64,000 bases of DNA from Nectonema munidae (taxonomy: Eukaryota; Nematomorpha; Nectonematoida; Nectonematidae): the NCBI GenBank assembly GCA_030549495.1, contig JAUIRK010000157.1, positions 603,501 through 667,500 of the forward strand, given 5' to 3'. The notes below the pieces were generated by a model that saw only the letters and a program-made list of their open reading frames with translations, was not told the DNA's origin and did not search any database. Made by a program: the position numbers and the translations under genes. Below, piece after piece: positions 1 through 9,551 of the stretch; the stretch's first letter is position 1; the number at the start of each line of letters is the position of its first letter.

Positions 1-710
1 TAGTGCGTACATTAAAAGGTGTTAATTGAATGTCATTTGCATAAACATTTGAGGATAATGTTACACTCTTATCAAAGAGTAATCACACTGGTGGCTTCTT
101 CTCTACCAATAAGCGGAGAGGAATAATATTTTCACTGCATAACTTTTCACATCTATTAATTCTTTTTATTTATAAAAATAGAAAAAGTCATATTTTTCGC
201 TTGCCATCGTAATCCGATTCTTTTTTGAAATGATATCTATTCTCTATTCTATACTTTTATAGACTGTTAACTCTTTATTCAATCTTACTTCAGCCTTTTT
301 ACACTTATATTTTTTATACGAATGAGTTTTTATATAACTTAGCAGGCGATTTGTATTGCTTGAAAGGCTTAAGAAAATCCTTAATCTACGCGTAAATGCG
401 CTTTACTCTCATTCCTTCAAGCTTGTTATAGAAAGTATCATCTGGGCATCTTAATCTTTCTGAACGCGCACTTATCAGTGTGTAAACCAAAATTAGAAAG
501 AAAAAATTAAATTTGCGATTGGAGCCGTCATATCAGGATTAGGAAATGAAGCTTAAAAGGATTCAGGTTTTTTTATTTTAAGACCCAGGCAAAAAACCGG
601 ATAAAATATAAAAACAAGTAAAAAGAGGATGATAAATCAAAAGTTTTAAAAATGAAAATTGAGATAAAGTTTCATGCTTATTGAAGAATATTTCAACTAA
701 ATATTGCTAA

Positions 711-768
711 AAATCCGCGATTCGCTGAAGCCGCAAAACTTGAAGCGTGAAGTAGCGAGGGATTACTG
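711..768 (-). mobile_element. pogo/Tigger-like transposon terminal fragment
   Basis: Read on the - strand the segment begins CAGTAATCCCTCGCTACTTC and runs on into a stretch containing GCGGCTTCAGCGAATCGCGG. This resembles the terminal inverted repeats of pogo/Tigger-type mariner-superfamily elements, which insert at TA; a TA lies directly outside at 769-770. I found no matching opposite end nearby, so it is a solo end or truncated copy. Recognition is from memory of such ends, not from an alignment. Confidence 0.4.
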
Positions 769-2415
769 TATTCTTTTACATAACTTAATTTTTAAAGCAA
801 CAAAAACAAACGAATCTAATCAACTAAAAATATATTCATTATTTTAAAATTGATATGATATCATTTTCAGAATTTTTTTTGCAAAAACATGTTTAATACG
901 TAATGCGCGTATACTCTGTTGCAGTCTTTAGCTTCTTTTTTTGCTCCTGCGTTTTTCATATTTTTATAATCTTAATGAATTTATATTTTTTTATATATAC
1001 ACATAAAACAATAGAATATTATGTGAGTTGAAATAGGCTTGGAAAGTACACCTTGAACAAACATAAAGAGGTTTGGTACATAATAATAAAACAGCTACCT
1101 AAATCAAAGGGATTGCAATTCTCTAGTATAAACATACCGAAACAAGGCATTTTATATTCTTTTTTCCTCACATTCAAAGATATTTTGAAAACGAAATTGA
1201 GAAAATTCATCGCTGGCCTTAATTGCGAAAGGGCTTCGCTGACTGAGAGTATGTCTAGTAAACACTCTGCTTACTCACATATCTAGTAACATTTTGAGAC
1301 ATAGTTTATGACGTCACTTCATGCACAAGATACAATTTGTGCTTAAAATTTTTAAATATAATGAAGTTTAGAAATATACGAACGTTATTTGTTGAATTTC
1401 GTTTATTTAAAATGGTTAGAGAACTGGAAAGCATGGCATTTTCAAGTATTTTATTAAAGTATTTTCTCCTCAGAAAGCGTTCTCTTGACAGTATAGTGCA
1501 TCTTAGTTTCAATTGCTCCTTGTGAACGGTATTTCAAGCGAACTCTTGATTTGCGTCAAGTACGAAAATGTGGATTCACAGCACAGCATTAGAGAAAAGC
1601 GGGAAACAGTCGTTGTGCATGCTCACCAAGATCAGGATATTCTAGCTCACTGTTTTCAACCTTTTTTTTACATGTGGGTCCAAAATTTTTTTGAAATTAA
1701 CTTTAGGCCCTAAAATTTTATTTTATGGAAAAACGATACAATATATTAAAGTAGAATAATCACAATACTTTAATTTTTTACAATCGATGTCAAAATATAT
1801 TCAAATATAAGTATATTAATGAGATATTTGTTGTGGTTTTACTTCAATTCCAAAGCTTTTAACTCATTTTTCCAGACCCCAAAATGGACCCTGCATTGAA
1901 GAAGCCTGTTCTAGCGCATTCTTCCAAAATTCAATGACCATTTTTCTCTTGTGAAAAATATATCTTCTGTCTTTTCAATAAACTCTATTTGTAGCTCCTC
2001 TGTAGCGTCTCATGCATAAACATGCATAGAGGAAGATAAAATATTTGAAATTCCAGAATCTAAATAAGAAATAAAAAGTGATGTCCATTATTCGCTGGGT
2101 GTTTGGATACAATTATTCATATGATTAGTTGTGATTTTTGTAAAAAAAAATACTCGTAAAAAATGTTCAAAATGTGGAATTGAATTTCATTATAAATGTT
2201 TTAAAATTCTTGATGCAATAAATTGATTAATATTTTTATATTTTTTCAATAAATATTTTGATGATATTATTCTACCATAAGCATAATCTACTTGATCACA
2301 CTCAGAATGTGCATTTGTTTTTTGCTCACTTTTAAAGTAAATGTATCCAAAAAGGATAAAAATAAATATATACCATTTTCAATTCTAATTTGCCTTTTTT
2401 TTAATTTGAAATTGC

Positions 2416-2488
2416 CTTATTTAAGTTCTAATTTGTCTTTTTTTAATTTCGAATCTATTGAAAATAGACATTTTAGAACTTAAATAAG
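2416..2488. repeat. 16-bp inverted repeat (hairpin)
   Basis: CTTATTTAAGTTCTAA at 2416-2431 is the exact reverse complement of TTAGAACTTAAATAAG at 2473-2488, with about 41 bases between. It could be a small decayed inverted-repeat element or a fold-back; no target duplication is evident. Confidence 0.6.
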
Positions 2489-3047
2489 ACAAATTATATC
2501 TGAAAAAGACCATTTAGAGCTAAAAAAAGATAATTTAGGAGTAAAAATGCTATAAATATTATCTAAAAATATGCTTAACTAAAAATTGTTAAAATAATAA
2601 ATTTTTTCTTACGGTAGGTAATTGATTAAGTGATATTATTCAAAGTGTTAGAGTGTAAGAGAAGTTGACGTTAATCTTTTTAGCTATTTTGTAATCAATA
2701 ACTTTAATTATTATTTGTAAAACGCATATTTTTCAAAAAATTCTTATAACCAGGGTTTCGAAGCCAGAAAAATGCCCTACTCCGGATCAAAAATAGTTTG
2801 GCGTCTAACTCCTTCTCCTTCAACTTTTTTCTTAAATTATAAAAAATTGATTGTTGCCGTGCTACCTGTATAATATATATCTCTAAAAACTAGTTTTATA
2901 TAACTACTTGATTCTTTTATTGTAAGCTTACATTTAATAGGGAATGCCCAAATTTTATTTTTCTTATAATTTTATATTGGGCAATAGTAAAGGAAAATGA
3001 GAGAAACTTCGTGCATTTTATTTGGATAAGAAAGAAAGCATATTTTT

Positions 3048-3250
3048 GAGCCTCATGGTTGTTAGGGTGTACCTCTCAGCTTAACAGTTGAAGGTCAGGG
3101 GTTCGATCCCCAAGGCTCCCAATGCTAAAAAAACAAATTCACAAAAACTGTGATTAATCATCTTAAATTTGTAAAAGCCTCATGCCAACTTTCGAAATCC
3201 TTGCATTTTACAAGCTGTGTCAAATAAAACAACAACAACAACAACAACAA
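3048..3250 (+). mobile_element. tRNA-derived SINE, copy 1
   Basis: The head (3048-3120) is tRNA-like. GAGCCTC near its start can pair with GGCTC near its end, a box A-like TGGTTGTTAGGGTG follows, and a clear box B, GGTTCGATCCC, lies near 3100. After the head come about 110 bases of unrelated body and a tail of CAA/AAC triplets ending at 3250. A diverged second copy with the same head-body-tail order lies on the - strand at 18662-18820, which makes this a dispersed SINE and not a tRNA gene. Such elements are transcribed by RNA polymerase III from the internal boxes and are moved by LINE proteins. It sits upstream of the first STAG exon, in the gene's sense direction. Confidence 0.75.
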
Positions 3251-3872
3251 GCATATTTTAAAAAACAAAAATCTTAATAGCACGCTTATAAAATTAGAGA
3301 AGGCTATAAAAGAAATGGTAGTTTTGTTTCCTGCATTTAAAGATGCCATTTCAATGTGTATTTTATAAACAAAAAATGCTTACTGAAATATTTAAATTTA
3401 AAAAATGGACCTTTCTTGGCCCCTCTTTATATAAACTATATGTATACAAATATTTTATGGCGCCAGCATAAGAGCTGTATTTTTAATATTACCGGATTCG
3501 GTTCCACCAGCTTCTGCTTACAAGCCGTAACTCTGAAATAAACATCGTATTAGTTTTTGCGTTTTTTTAATTGATAACAAAAATGTGTATTTTTCTAGTT
3601 AGCTCTTTAAACTTTTAATCAGTTCCCTGCTCAATTGCAGATCTCAAAAGATTATTTTCAACATGTCGCATTAGAATTTTTATTGTGCTTCAGTTCGTTG
3701 AATGAAGGATCTTTTTTAAACTGCTGTCATATTTCAATTGTTAGTAAGGTAGAAATTTATATAAATGTGTATTGCTAAAAAAAGTTTCCCAAATAAAATC
3801 CGGGATAGGGTTTCGAACTTTAGGATAATAACTCCTGTGAAACATATTTATTAATGATTGATTGCTTTATAG

Positions 3873-4043
3873 AAGCAGTTGAATTCTTTTATCCTGGAAA
3901 AAGTTTTTGTGGAGCAAAGCGATGACGATGATGACGAACATTTGAGTAAGAGTAGACTTTTCCTTGCTTCCTTCTGCAAACTCTTCATTCACAAAGCCAT
4001 TCCGATCGTTTACTCTGTTGATGTCTTGCGAAATTTTACGAAG
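3873..4043 (+). CDS. STAG: Cohesin subunit STAG/SA, exon a
   Basis: First of six exons that read together as the C-terminal half of the cohesin SA/STAG subunit, the HEAT-repeat protein that binds the RAD21 kleisin in the nucleus and helps hold sister chromatids and chromatin loops. The exon reads LNSFILEKVFVEQ, an acidic run (DDDDDE), then LSKSRLFLASFCKLFI and a segment ending LRNFTK. Vertebrate STAG2 has LLSFILDHVFIEQDDD, then RRNLLAAFCKLI and a segment ending QYMK at the same place. The acceptor is TTTATAG at 3866-3872; AG sites three to six bases downstream are alternatives. The donor is AAG|GTAAAA at 4043/4044, phase 0. The acidic loop is shorter than in vertebrates. Preceding exons are not seen in the window. 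Confidence 0.85.
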
Positions 4044-5114
4044 GTAAAACTATTTTATCACATAACACAATTTTAATAATTTTTGCTGTTTTATTTTATT
4101 TTGAATACACACAGTTGACAGAAATTGACCTAACCCTTACGCACACTCATGTATACAATATAAAAAATATATTTTCTGTTCTCTGCATTTTTCTCAACTC
4201 ACTATTTTAATGTACAAATATTTGTTAATATACGGTCTGAATTAAAATAAATGGGAAGGTCTTTATTTTTTGTGAACATGCTTAGAAACTTTTTTGAGCG
4301 GGCGTTCTTGCGCAGCCCTTTTGGGACTGCCTTTTGAAAGCTATCCATTTTTGGCGCTAATATAGAAATAAAGGGGAAAATTGATTTCGCATCACTAATT
4401 TTGATTATTCAAATAACACCCACCCCCTTTTAAAATCAAACATTTAAAATTTTTTTTATAAAATTAAACGATGCCCGACTCAATCACTTCACTAAAATTA
4501 CGATTTTAAAGGCATTGGTAACTCTATTCTTGATTTTTACTTAGCTCTAATGAGGAAAAGTGGGAATAGGCACAACATCAATATAAAATATCTATGTATT
4601 GAAATCTGGTATAGATTTTATAATTAATATTTTTGATGATTAGATAAATATCATTTTTTGAGGGTCAGTGCGTCGCTCTTCTCTATCATCTTTCGGATCT
4701 TTTACAAAATCTGGGAGATACATTTTTAATTTTGAACACAACTCTTACAAGTTACAACAAATTATGCTGGCCTAAGTTTAAAGTTATAAATTTTAAATAT
4801 ATACTTTTGAAATGTTTTTAATATATACACATAAATAAGAGGGTTCTTATTTTTGAAATTCGTCAAAGTCAGACAAAATATAATGTCAATTTCCTGTATA
4901 ACAATTTAATTTTGAATATTAAATCAAAATTTGATAATTGACTATTATTTATATTGTTAAACAGATTATATAAAAAACATTTCCAAGCTTTTAAATTAGG
5001 CGCCAAAGTTGTAAGGGTTATATTCAAAATTGAAAGTAGGTTTATATATGTAAAAAAAAGTTGCCATTTGAAAGCATTTTCCTCCCTTTTTTATAATAAA
5101 TTTGTGTTTGTTAG
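4044..5114 (+). other. STAG intron between exons a and b
   Basis: AT-rich intron with GTAAAA donor and TTGTTAG acceptor. It contains one copy (4841-4889) of a 49-base sequence repeated exactly at 6170-6218. No other feature was recognised. Confidence 0.75.
4841..4889 (+). repeat. 49-bp direct repeat, copy 1
   Basis: The 49 bases beginning GGGTTCTTATTTTTG and ending ATAATGTCAA are identical at 6170-6218. The two copies lie in the introns on either side of STAG exon b, 1329 bases apart in the same orientation. The flanks differ, so this is a short dispersed or gene-conversion repeat and not a whole-exon duplication. Confidence 0.85.
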
Positions 5115-5386
5115 TTTTATGTCAACTACCATGACATAATCAAAGGCTCGTTAGTCAAAGTGAGGGAACGGCAACGAATTGGCACTGCTAAAGTCATGAT
5201 AAAGGCTTTGCAATTGAATTTCAAGGCCTTGCTAGATGAACACTTCAGCCAGAACGGGACGCCTGAATCAAAAGTAGCTCACTGGAACGAGGGATACCAC
5301 GCCCTCACTGAACTTGCTCGACGATTTGCTTCCCTTCTCGGACCAAACATCGTTAAGAATCGTGAAGCTCTCGCCACCATTCACAA
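5115..5386 (+). CDS. STAG: Cohesin subunit STAG/SA, exon b
   Basis: Begins after TTAG at 5114 in phase 0 with FYVNYHDIIKGSLVK, aligning with the YYNDYGDIIKETMSK segment of vertebrate STAG. It then reads AKVMIKALQLNFKALL and LTELARRFASLLGPN, followed by REALATIHK. These match the ILSLQQLFNE, KELARRFALTFG and REAIAMLHK segments of the family in order and spacing. The region is part of the conserved helical-repeat body. The donor is CACAA|GTATGC at 5386/5387, leaving two bases of the last codon, which exon c completes. A GTG at 5160 is internal to the exon and not a start. Confidence 0.9.
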
Positions 5387-6169
5387 GTATGCACCTCTTC
5401 TATTCTTCAGCCTTTGTAAATTTGGTTCTTCTTACTCGGTTTGTAGGAATGCCGATCATCACATGATATTAATTGTAAACGTTTAAGGAGCAAAGAAATA
5501 TTCTCTAAAACCTCAAGAAGTTGGACATGGGATACGGTTCCTGATCATTTTTCGTCACTATAACGAATTTTATACGCGTATTTATGTGTGAATGTGATTT
5601 GACATATAAAAGCCGAGACAACATTGTAGAAATTATTTATAAAAAACTTGCTCTATTTTTAATTTTTATATAATTAAATGGGGAGACAATTAAGTTCAAC
5701 AAGTTAGTTTCTAATAATCTTGTTGCGTGATAATAAATCTTAAAGTTAGAGTAAATATATTTTGAGAAATTGAAATTTAATATAGTTTTCTCCTAAATGA
5801 ATTACCTTCAGAAAGTTCAAAATTAAGCACATTGGAATAAAGTTCTTGTTTGTTTTAACAAAATTTTCAGAGCTATTTTAATTTATTTACAATTCTTAAT
5901 TCTAACTTTCAGAAGAAATAAAAATAAATGATTTACAAAAAGGATTTAATTTGGATCAAAAATAATATTAAGTTTACAATTTATCAAATATAACTAACAA
6001 TTTTTTAAGGGGACTCAAAGATAAACCATTATTTTACTATTGATTGATTTCACTTTATATGACCACTCTCAAACTGTCATAGGATGCAGAATAAAGTTAA
6101 TGTAACAGTTAAGTATTGAATATTTTGGACATTTTTCTTTTTTAGTACATTATTCATTCTTTTAAAACA

Positions 6170-6218
6170 GGGTTCTTATTTTTGAAATTCGTCAAAGTCA
6201 GACAAAATATAATGTCAA
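6170..6218 (+). repeat. 49-bp direct repeat, copy 2
   Basis: Exact second copy of the sequence at 4841-4889, in the next intron of STAG. Confidence 0.85.
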
Positions 6219-6249
6219 GGTTTGTCACGGGTGAGCTTCTTTCATCATA

Positions 6250-6339
6250 TACAAAAAAATATTTAATTTCACTGTTTTCTAGAAAAGGCTCATTAGAAAA
6301 TGATACACGACAATTTGCAAAAAAAAGTTGTATCCCTAA
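6250..6339 (-). mobile_element. Solo end of the TTAGGGATACAAC transposon family
   Basis: On the - strand the first bases are TTAGGGATACAACTTTTT, the same as both ends of the element at 9552-11914. Homology continues inward for about 60 bases, including the ATTTTCT(A/G)ATGA core, at roughly 70% identity by eye to the left end of that element. No partner end was found close by, so this is a fragment or internally deleted copy. It shows that the family is dispersed. Confidence 0.6.
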
Positions 6340-6581
6340 GGAACATATCTTGCTTTGAAAAATCTAGAATCCTAAGTTTTGTAGTTGGGGTGGATGCGGT
6401 TTATAAACTAGTTTAGATGGTCGTTCCAAATTTAAATGTCCATATCCTGCATGATGTAATGTGAGTTTTTATTCCTGATTGTGTTCTGTTAGTTAATTCC
6501 AAAATTTTATTGATTGATGCTATAATTTTTTATACTAATTCAAATTTTTGTTTGTTTTGTTGGCCTTTCATTCTTTTTTAG

Positions 6582-6719
6582 AAAAGGAATCGAGTTTTCT
6601 CTGAAAAGTTTGAGTGGAATCACAATAAGTAATTTGTCTTCAGCTCCAAAAAACGTTTTCTTTTTTGATGTCGTCTCAGAATTTTCAAGCAAACTCATTA
6701 AACAAGACAAAAAGACGGT
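6582..6719 (+). CDS. STAG: Cohesin subunit STAG/SA, exon c
   Basis: The acceptor is a pyrimidine tract followed by TTTTTTAG at 6581. The first base completes the AA left by exon b to give HK, then KGIEFSLKSL. Vertebrate STAG has HKDGIEFAFKEP at this point. After a variable stretch the exon reads FFFDVVSEFSSKLIKQDKKT, matching the [20 protein letters not shown] segment. The exon ends GT|GTAAGC at 6719/6720, leaving two bases that exon d completes to Val. Both phases agree exactly, which is the strongest support for the gene model. Confidence 0.92.
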
Positions 6720-8130
6720 GTAAGCTTTGTTCACGTTTCTTCATTTTCTTTGTAATTTTGTGCCTTCCAGCAAATCACGATTTCCGTCACTGACACCGAA
6801 TTATCCTATGTTTCCTAATTACCATATATACTATACATCCTTGCTCTAATAATAATAATTTAATTTTTTTGATTCATATTTTTACTTTTCTAAAATGTAC
6901 TTTTAAAAAACAAAACTAAAATCCCAAAAATACGATTTTATTGGAATAAAAAAAGAGATTAAAATTTTAAATGATTTTAATAAAATAATTTAGTTATATA
7001 TTTGATCTGGCAAGACCACAGAAGACAGCCAAAAGAAAAAGCGAAATTTCTCGATTCGAACATACAAAGTATAGCGTTTGTCACACCTTATATATACTTA
7101 ATTATAAAATCTTTATTTTCTTTGTAACTGTGTGCCTTCCAGTGAATCTTGAGAATTGAAATATTCTCATATCCCGAATTATCCTTGTGTTTCCTATTAT
7201 AAATTATTTCTCTAATAATAATTTCACTTTTTTTGATTCATCTCTTTACTTTTAAAAAACAAAACTAAAATCATAAAAACACGATTTTATTGGCATAAAA
7301 AAGGGGTTAAAATTTTAAATGATGATATATGCATCAATCGAAATCTTATTGTTTCTTCTTAACAATAGATTAAATTATTCCTAGAAAACACTTTCATTGG
7401 CTAATATTCCACTAAAATTGCTCCCAAAGCTTAGTGAAAAATGTTGTCCTCACTTTTCTCCAAAATCATAACATACAAATTTAATTGCTTTTAAGCATTA
7501 TATAATATATATCAGATAATAATTAGAACGCCTTAATTTTGGTTGTGAACTTCGGCTAAATTACTTTTAAAAAATCAACCAATTTTTTATCAAGCTTTTT
7601 TCTGTGGTCAGGCCAATATCTTTTCAAGGGAGAACACGAACTTAATTTCCAGTTTTTACATTGTTGTAACATTTATATCACATATCAGAAACCTGTAATA
7701 AAAGATTGTCGTAGGAAAAGTTTTATTTTGGAAAATTTTACTTGATATAATGTATACTTTTAATGCAAATTCTGGCTTAAAAACACAGGCTAGTAGAGAG
7801 AGAGAGATTATTAAATTGAAATTTGGTATATATATGTTTATAAAAATTATATATTTTAATATCCAAGTGCAGTAAAACAAAGTATGGTGGAGGCTGGGCG
7901 ATCGCTCGATCTCCGCTGTCCAAGTTCGCCCTACTTCTGATTTGAATTATTTCCCTGTTGAGCTTGTTTTCCATACTTAGTATAATTAATTATTGTAAAT
8001 AAGAGCAAGAACAGAACTTGGATAATACGATGTTCTAAAATTTGTGTAGCTCTTTCTTTTTACTTTTTGCATTATATTGAGGAAAGTTTACATTTTCCTT
8101 TAATCCCATGCACAACGCTCCTGTTTTTAG
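6720..8130 (+). other. STAG intron between exons c and d
   Basis: AT-rich intron with a GTAAGC donor and a CTGTTTTTAG acceptor. It contains a decayed tandem duplication (6745-7325) and a (GA)n-like run near 7797-7807. No other element was recognised. Confidence 0.75.
6745..7325 (+). repeat. Decayed tandem duplication, about 365-bp spacing
   Basis: Segment 6745-6975 recurs at about 7115-7325. Shared landmarks in order are TTTCTTTGTAA, GTGCCTTCCAG, CCGAATTATCC, TTTTTTTGATTCAT, AAAAAACAAAACTAAAATC and ACGATTTTATTGG. Identity is moderate, and the intervening 140 bases are not shared. Confidence 0.65.
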
Positions 8131-8300
8131 TTCTCTCTTTCTGCTATCTACTTTGCCTGGAGACATATCCAAATGCGTGGGCGAAGAATGGCAACCCTTG
8201 CACAGCTATAAAAACAGCCTGCAGTACGCAGAGGAAGAAAATGCAAATTCTACACGAAGAGGTCGTCCACCATTTTCTTCTAGAAATTCTACTCTCTTAA
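8131..8300 (+). CDS. STAG: Cohesin subunit STAG/SA, exon d
   Basis: Begins after CTGTTTTTAG at 8130; its first base completes Val after KKT. The exon has 20 residues between KKT-V and the Trp of EEW. Vertebrate STAG has the same spacing from KRT-V to the Trp of EDVW. It then reads QPLHSYKNSLQ, matching LPLMSYRNSLL, followed by an acidic and basic low-complexity tail containing TRRGRPPFSSRN. The donor is TTAA|GTAAGT at 8300/8301, leaving one base. RGRPPF resembles an AT-hook core, but a single instance is weak evidence. Confidence 0.88.
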
Positions 8301-8509
8301 GTAAGTTATTTAAAGACATCCACTGCTAAAAATATTCTATCTTTATTTTTAATCGCCAATCTTTTTGTCGACTTTGAATGCTCTTTTTTAAATAGTAAGG
8401 CCCCTTTTTGATTCTCTTGCTTCTTAATTCTAATTATACATTTTGACTTTTTTTATTGGTATGTATAGTTAGTTTATAGAAAACGATTAATAGATTAGTA
8501 ATCAACACT

Positions 8510-9525
8510 ACCAAATCACAATCAACTCTATTTACACAAGCAAAAACATGACATAAAACTTAACCTTACAATAGATAAAGATCTAATACACACAAATAAA
8601 CTCAAAATTTCTTGGCATCACTTTTGACCCTAAACTTACATACAACTAACATACGATAAAAAGCAAATAGATCAATTAACATTATTCAAGCGCTAACAGG
8701 AACAAAATGGGGCAAACACAACGTAGTTCACATCAATACATCTAAAACTATAACAAGACCAATATTATAATTCGGATCTCAAATATGGGGGCCAGTAATA
8801 TCTTGTTCTAACATGATAAGATTACAAACATCACAAAACATAGCACTGCGCCTAGCAACAGACAACACTTTAGATGACAACACACAACTTCTGAACACAG
8901 AAACTTCTATACTACCTCTTTAAAGAACGCATAAACTTACAGGCTGTGAATAAACTACACCCAACCACGTTTATCAGTCTAAAAAACCACAAAGACATGA
9001 AAAAGACAATATTTGAAAACAATAATCTCATTCTCTATAACACCTGTCAAAACAGAGAAGATGGACAAAAACAAATAATAAAGTAATTCATACACAAGCA
9101 GTATCGAACCATTTCTCTACACTTAATCCAAATAAAACAATAAATATTTGTCCTCCAAAAATTGATCCAACAAAACAAATACTGCCCATTAAAACTAGAC
9201 ACACACTTTCACATCTTAGAACTAATAAATCACCGTTACTTCATGAATATCTTCATAAAATCGATACCAAAACATTCTTACAACACTAAAGCCAATTCAT
9301 TTACGAGATAGTTTAACTTACTTATTAAATGGGGAATTGCCGCTACGAAAGTGTAACAAAATTGCATATTTTTCCCTAGGAATATTTACTCGCAGTAGTA
9401 ATACTCCCTCAGCTGATTGTAGAAAATTTAATTTTCTTCTCCCCTGTAATGAACTGATTGATTACACTGATAATGGGATGGTGTAATCAAGGTGCTAAGA
9501 AGAAGAACAATGTAATAATAGATAG
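8510..9525 (+). mobile_element. LINE (Jockey-type) 3' end, degenerate
   Basis: Broken reading frames give pieces of the C-terminal half of a non-LTR reverse transcriptase. FLGITFDPKLTY (about 8608) matches the YLG(V/I)xLDxKLTW segment. Pieces around ALTGTKWGK and ITRPIL follow, then NIALRLATDN. LPIKTRHTLSHLRTNKS with EYLHKID (about 9185-9265) matches the LPRKTRTTLSQLRSGYCSRL...YLHRI segment near the end of such ORF2 proteins. Several stops and frameshifts lie between the pieces. The 3' end is probably near GAAGAAGAACAATGTAATAA (9500-9520). The + strand is strongly poor in G, like the LINE at 60.97-63.5 kb, so the two may be one family. It is 5'-truncated, as most LINE copies are, and lies in sense orientation in the STAG intron. 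Confidence 0.7.
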
Positions 9526-9551
9526 TTCCCATCATTTTATTAATATGTGCG

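Larger units (their letters stand above)
1..3872. other. Non-coding stretch before the first recognised STAG exon
   Basis: AT-rich DNA with no exon I can support. STAG continues N-terminally by many hundreds of residues in other animals, so this is probably intron, with earlier exons beyond the left edge. It holds a pogo/Tigger-like transposon end (711-768), a hairpin (2416-2488) and a tRNA-derived SINE (3048-3250). The short open frames here match nothing I recognise. Confidence 0.5.
5387..6581 (+). other. STAG intron between exons b and c
   Basis: AT-rich intron. It holds the second 49-bp direct repeat (6170-6218), a diverged copy of a 60-bp dispersed motif (about 5795-5850) and, at 6250-6339, an end of the same inverted-repeat transposon family that has a longer copy at 9552-11914. 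Confidence 0.75.

Noticed and set aside
2120-2215. A piggyBac C-terminal Cys-rich tail (CDFCKKKYS then KKCSKCGIEFHYKCF)
   Set aside because: Attractive, but only about 30 residues across a frame change, with no other piggyBac text nearby; not enough to call.
3048-3120. A tRNA gene
   Set aside because: The acceptor stem has a mismatch, the anticodon arm is not a clean 5+7+5, and a diverged copy with the same non-tRNA body and tail exists at 18662-18820, so it is a SINE head.
5443-5470. A short STAG exon (acceptor TTTGTAG, text NADHHMILI, donor GTAAAC)
   Set aside because: Exon c at 6582 continues exon b in phase with HKKGIEFSLK, exactly where the family has HKDGIEFAFK, leaving no room for this piece.
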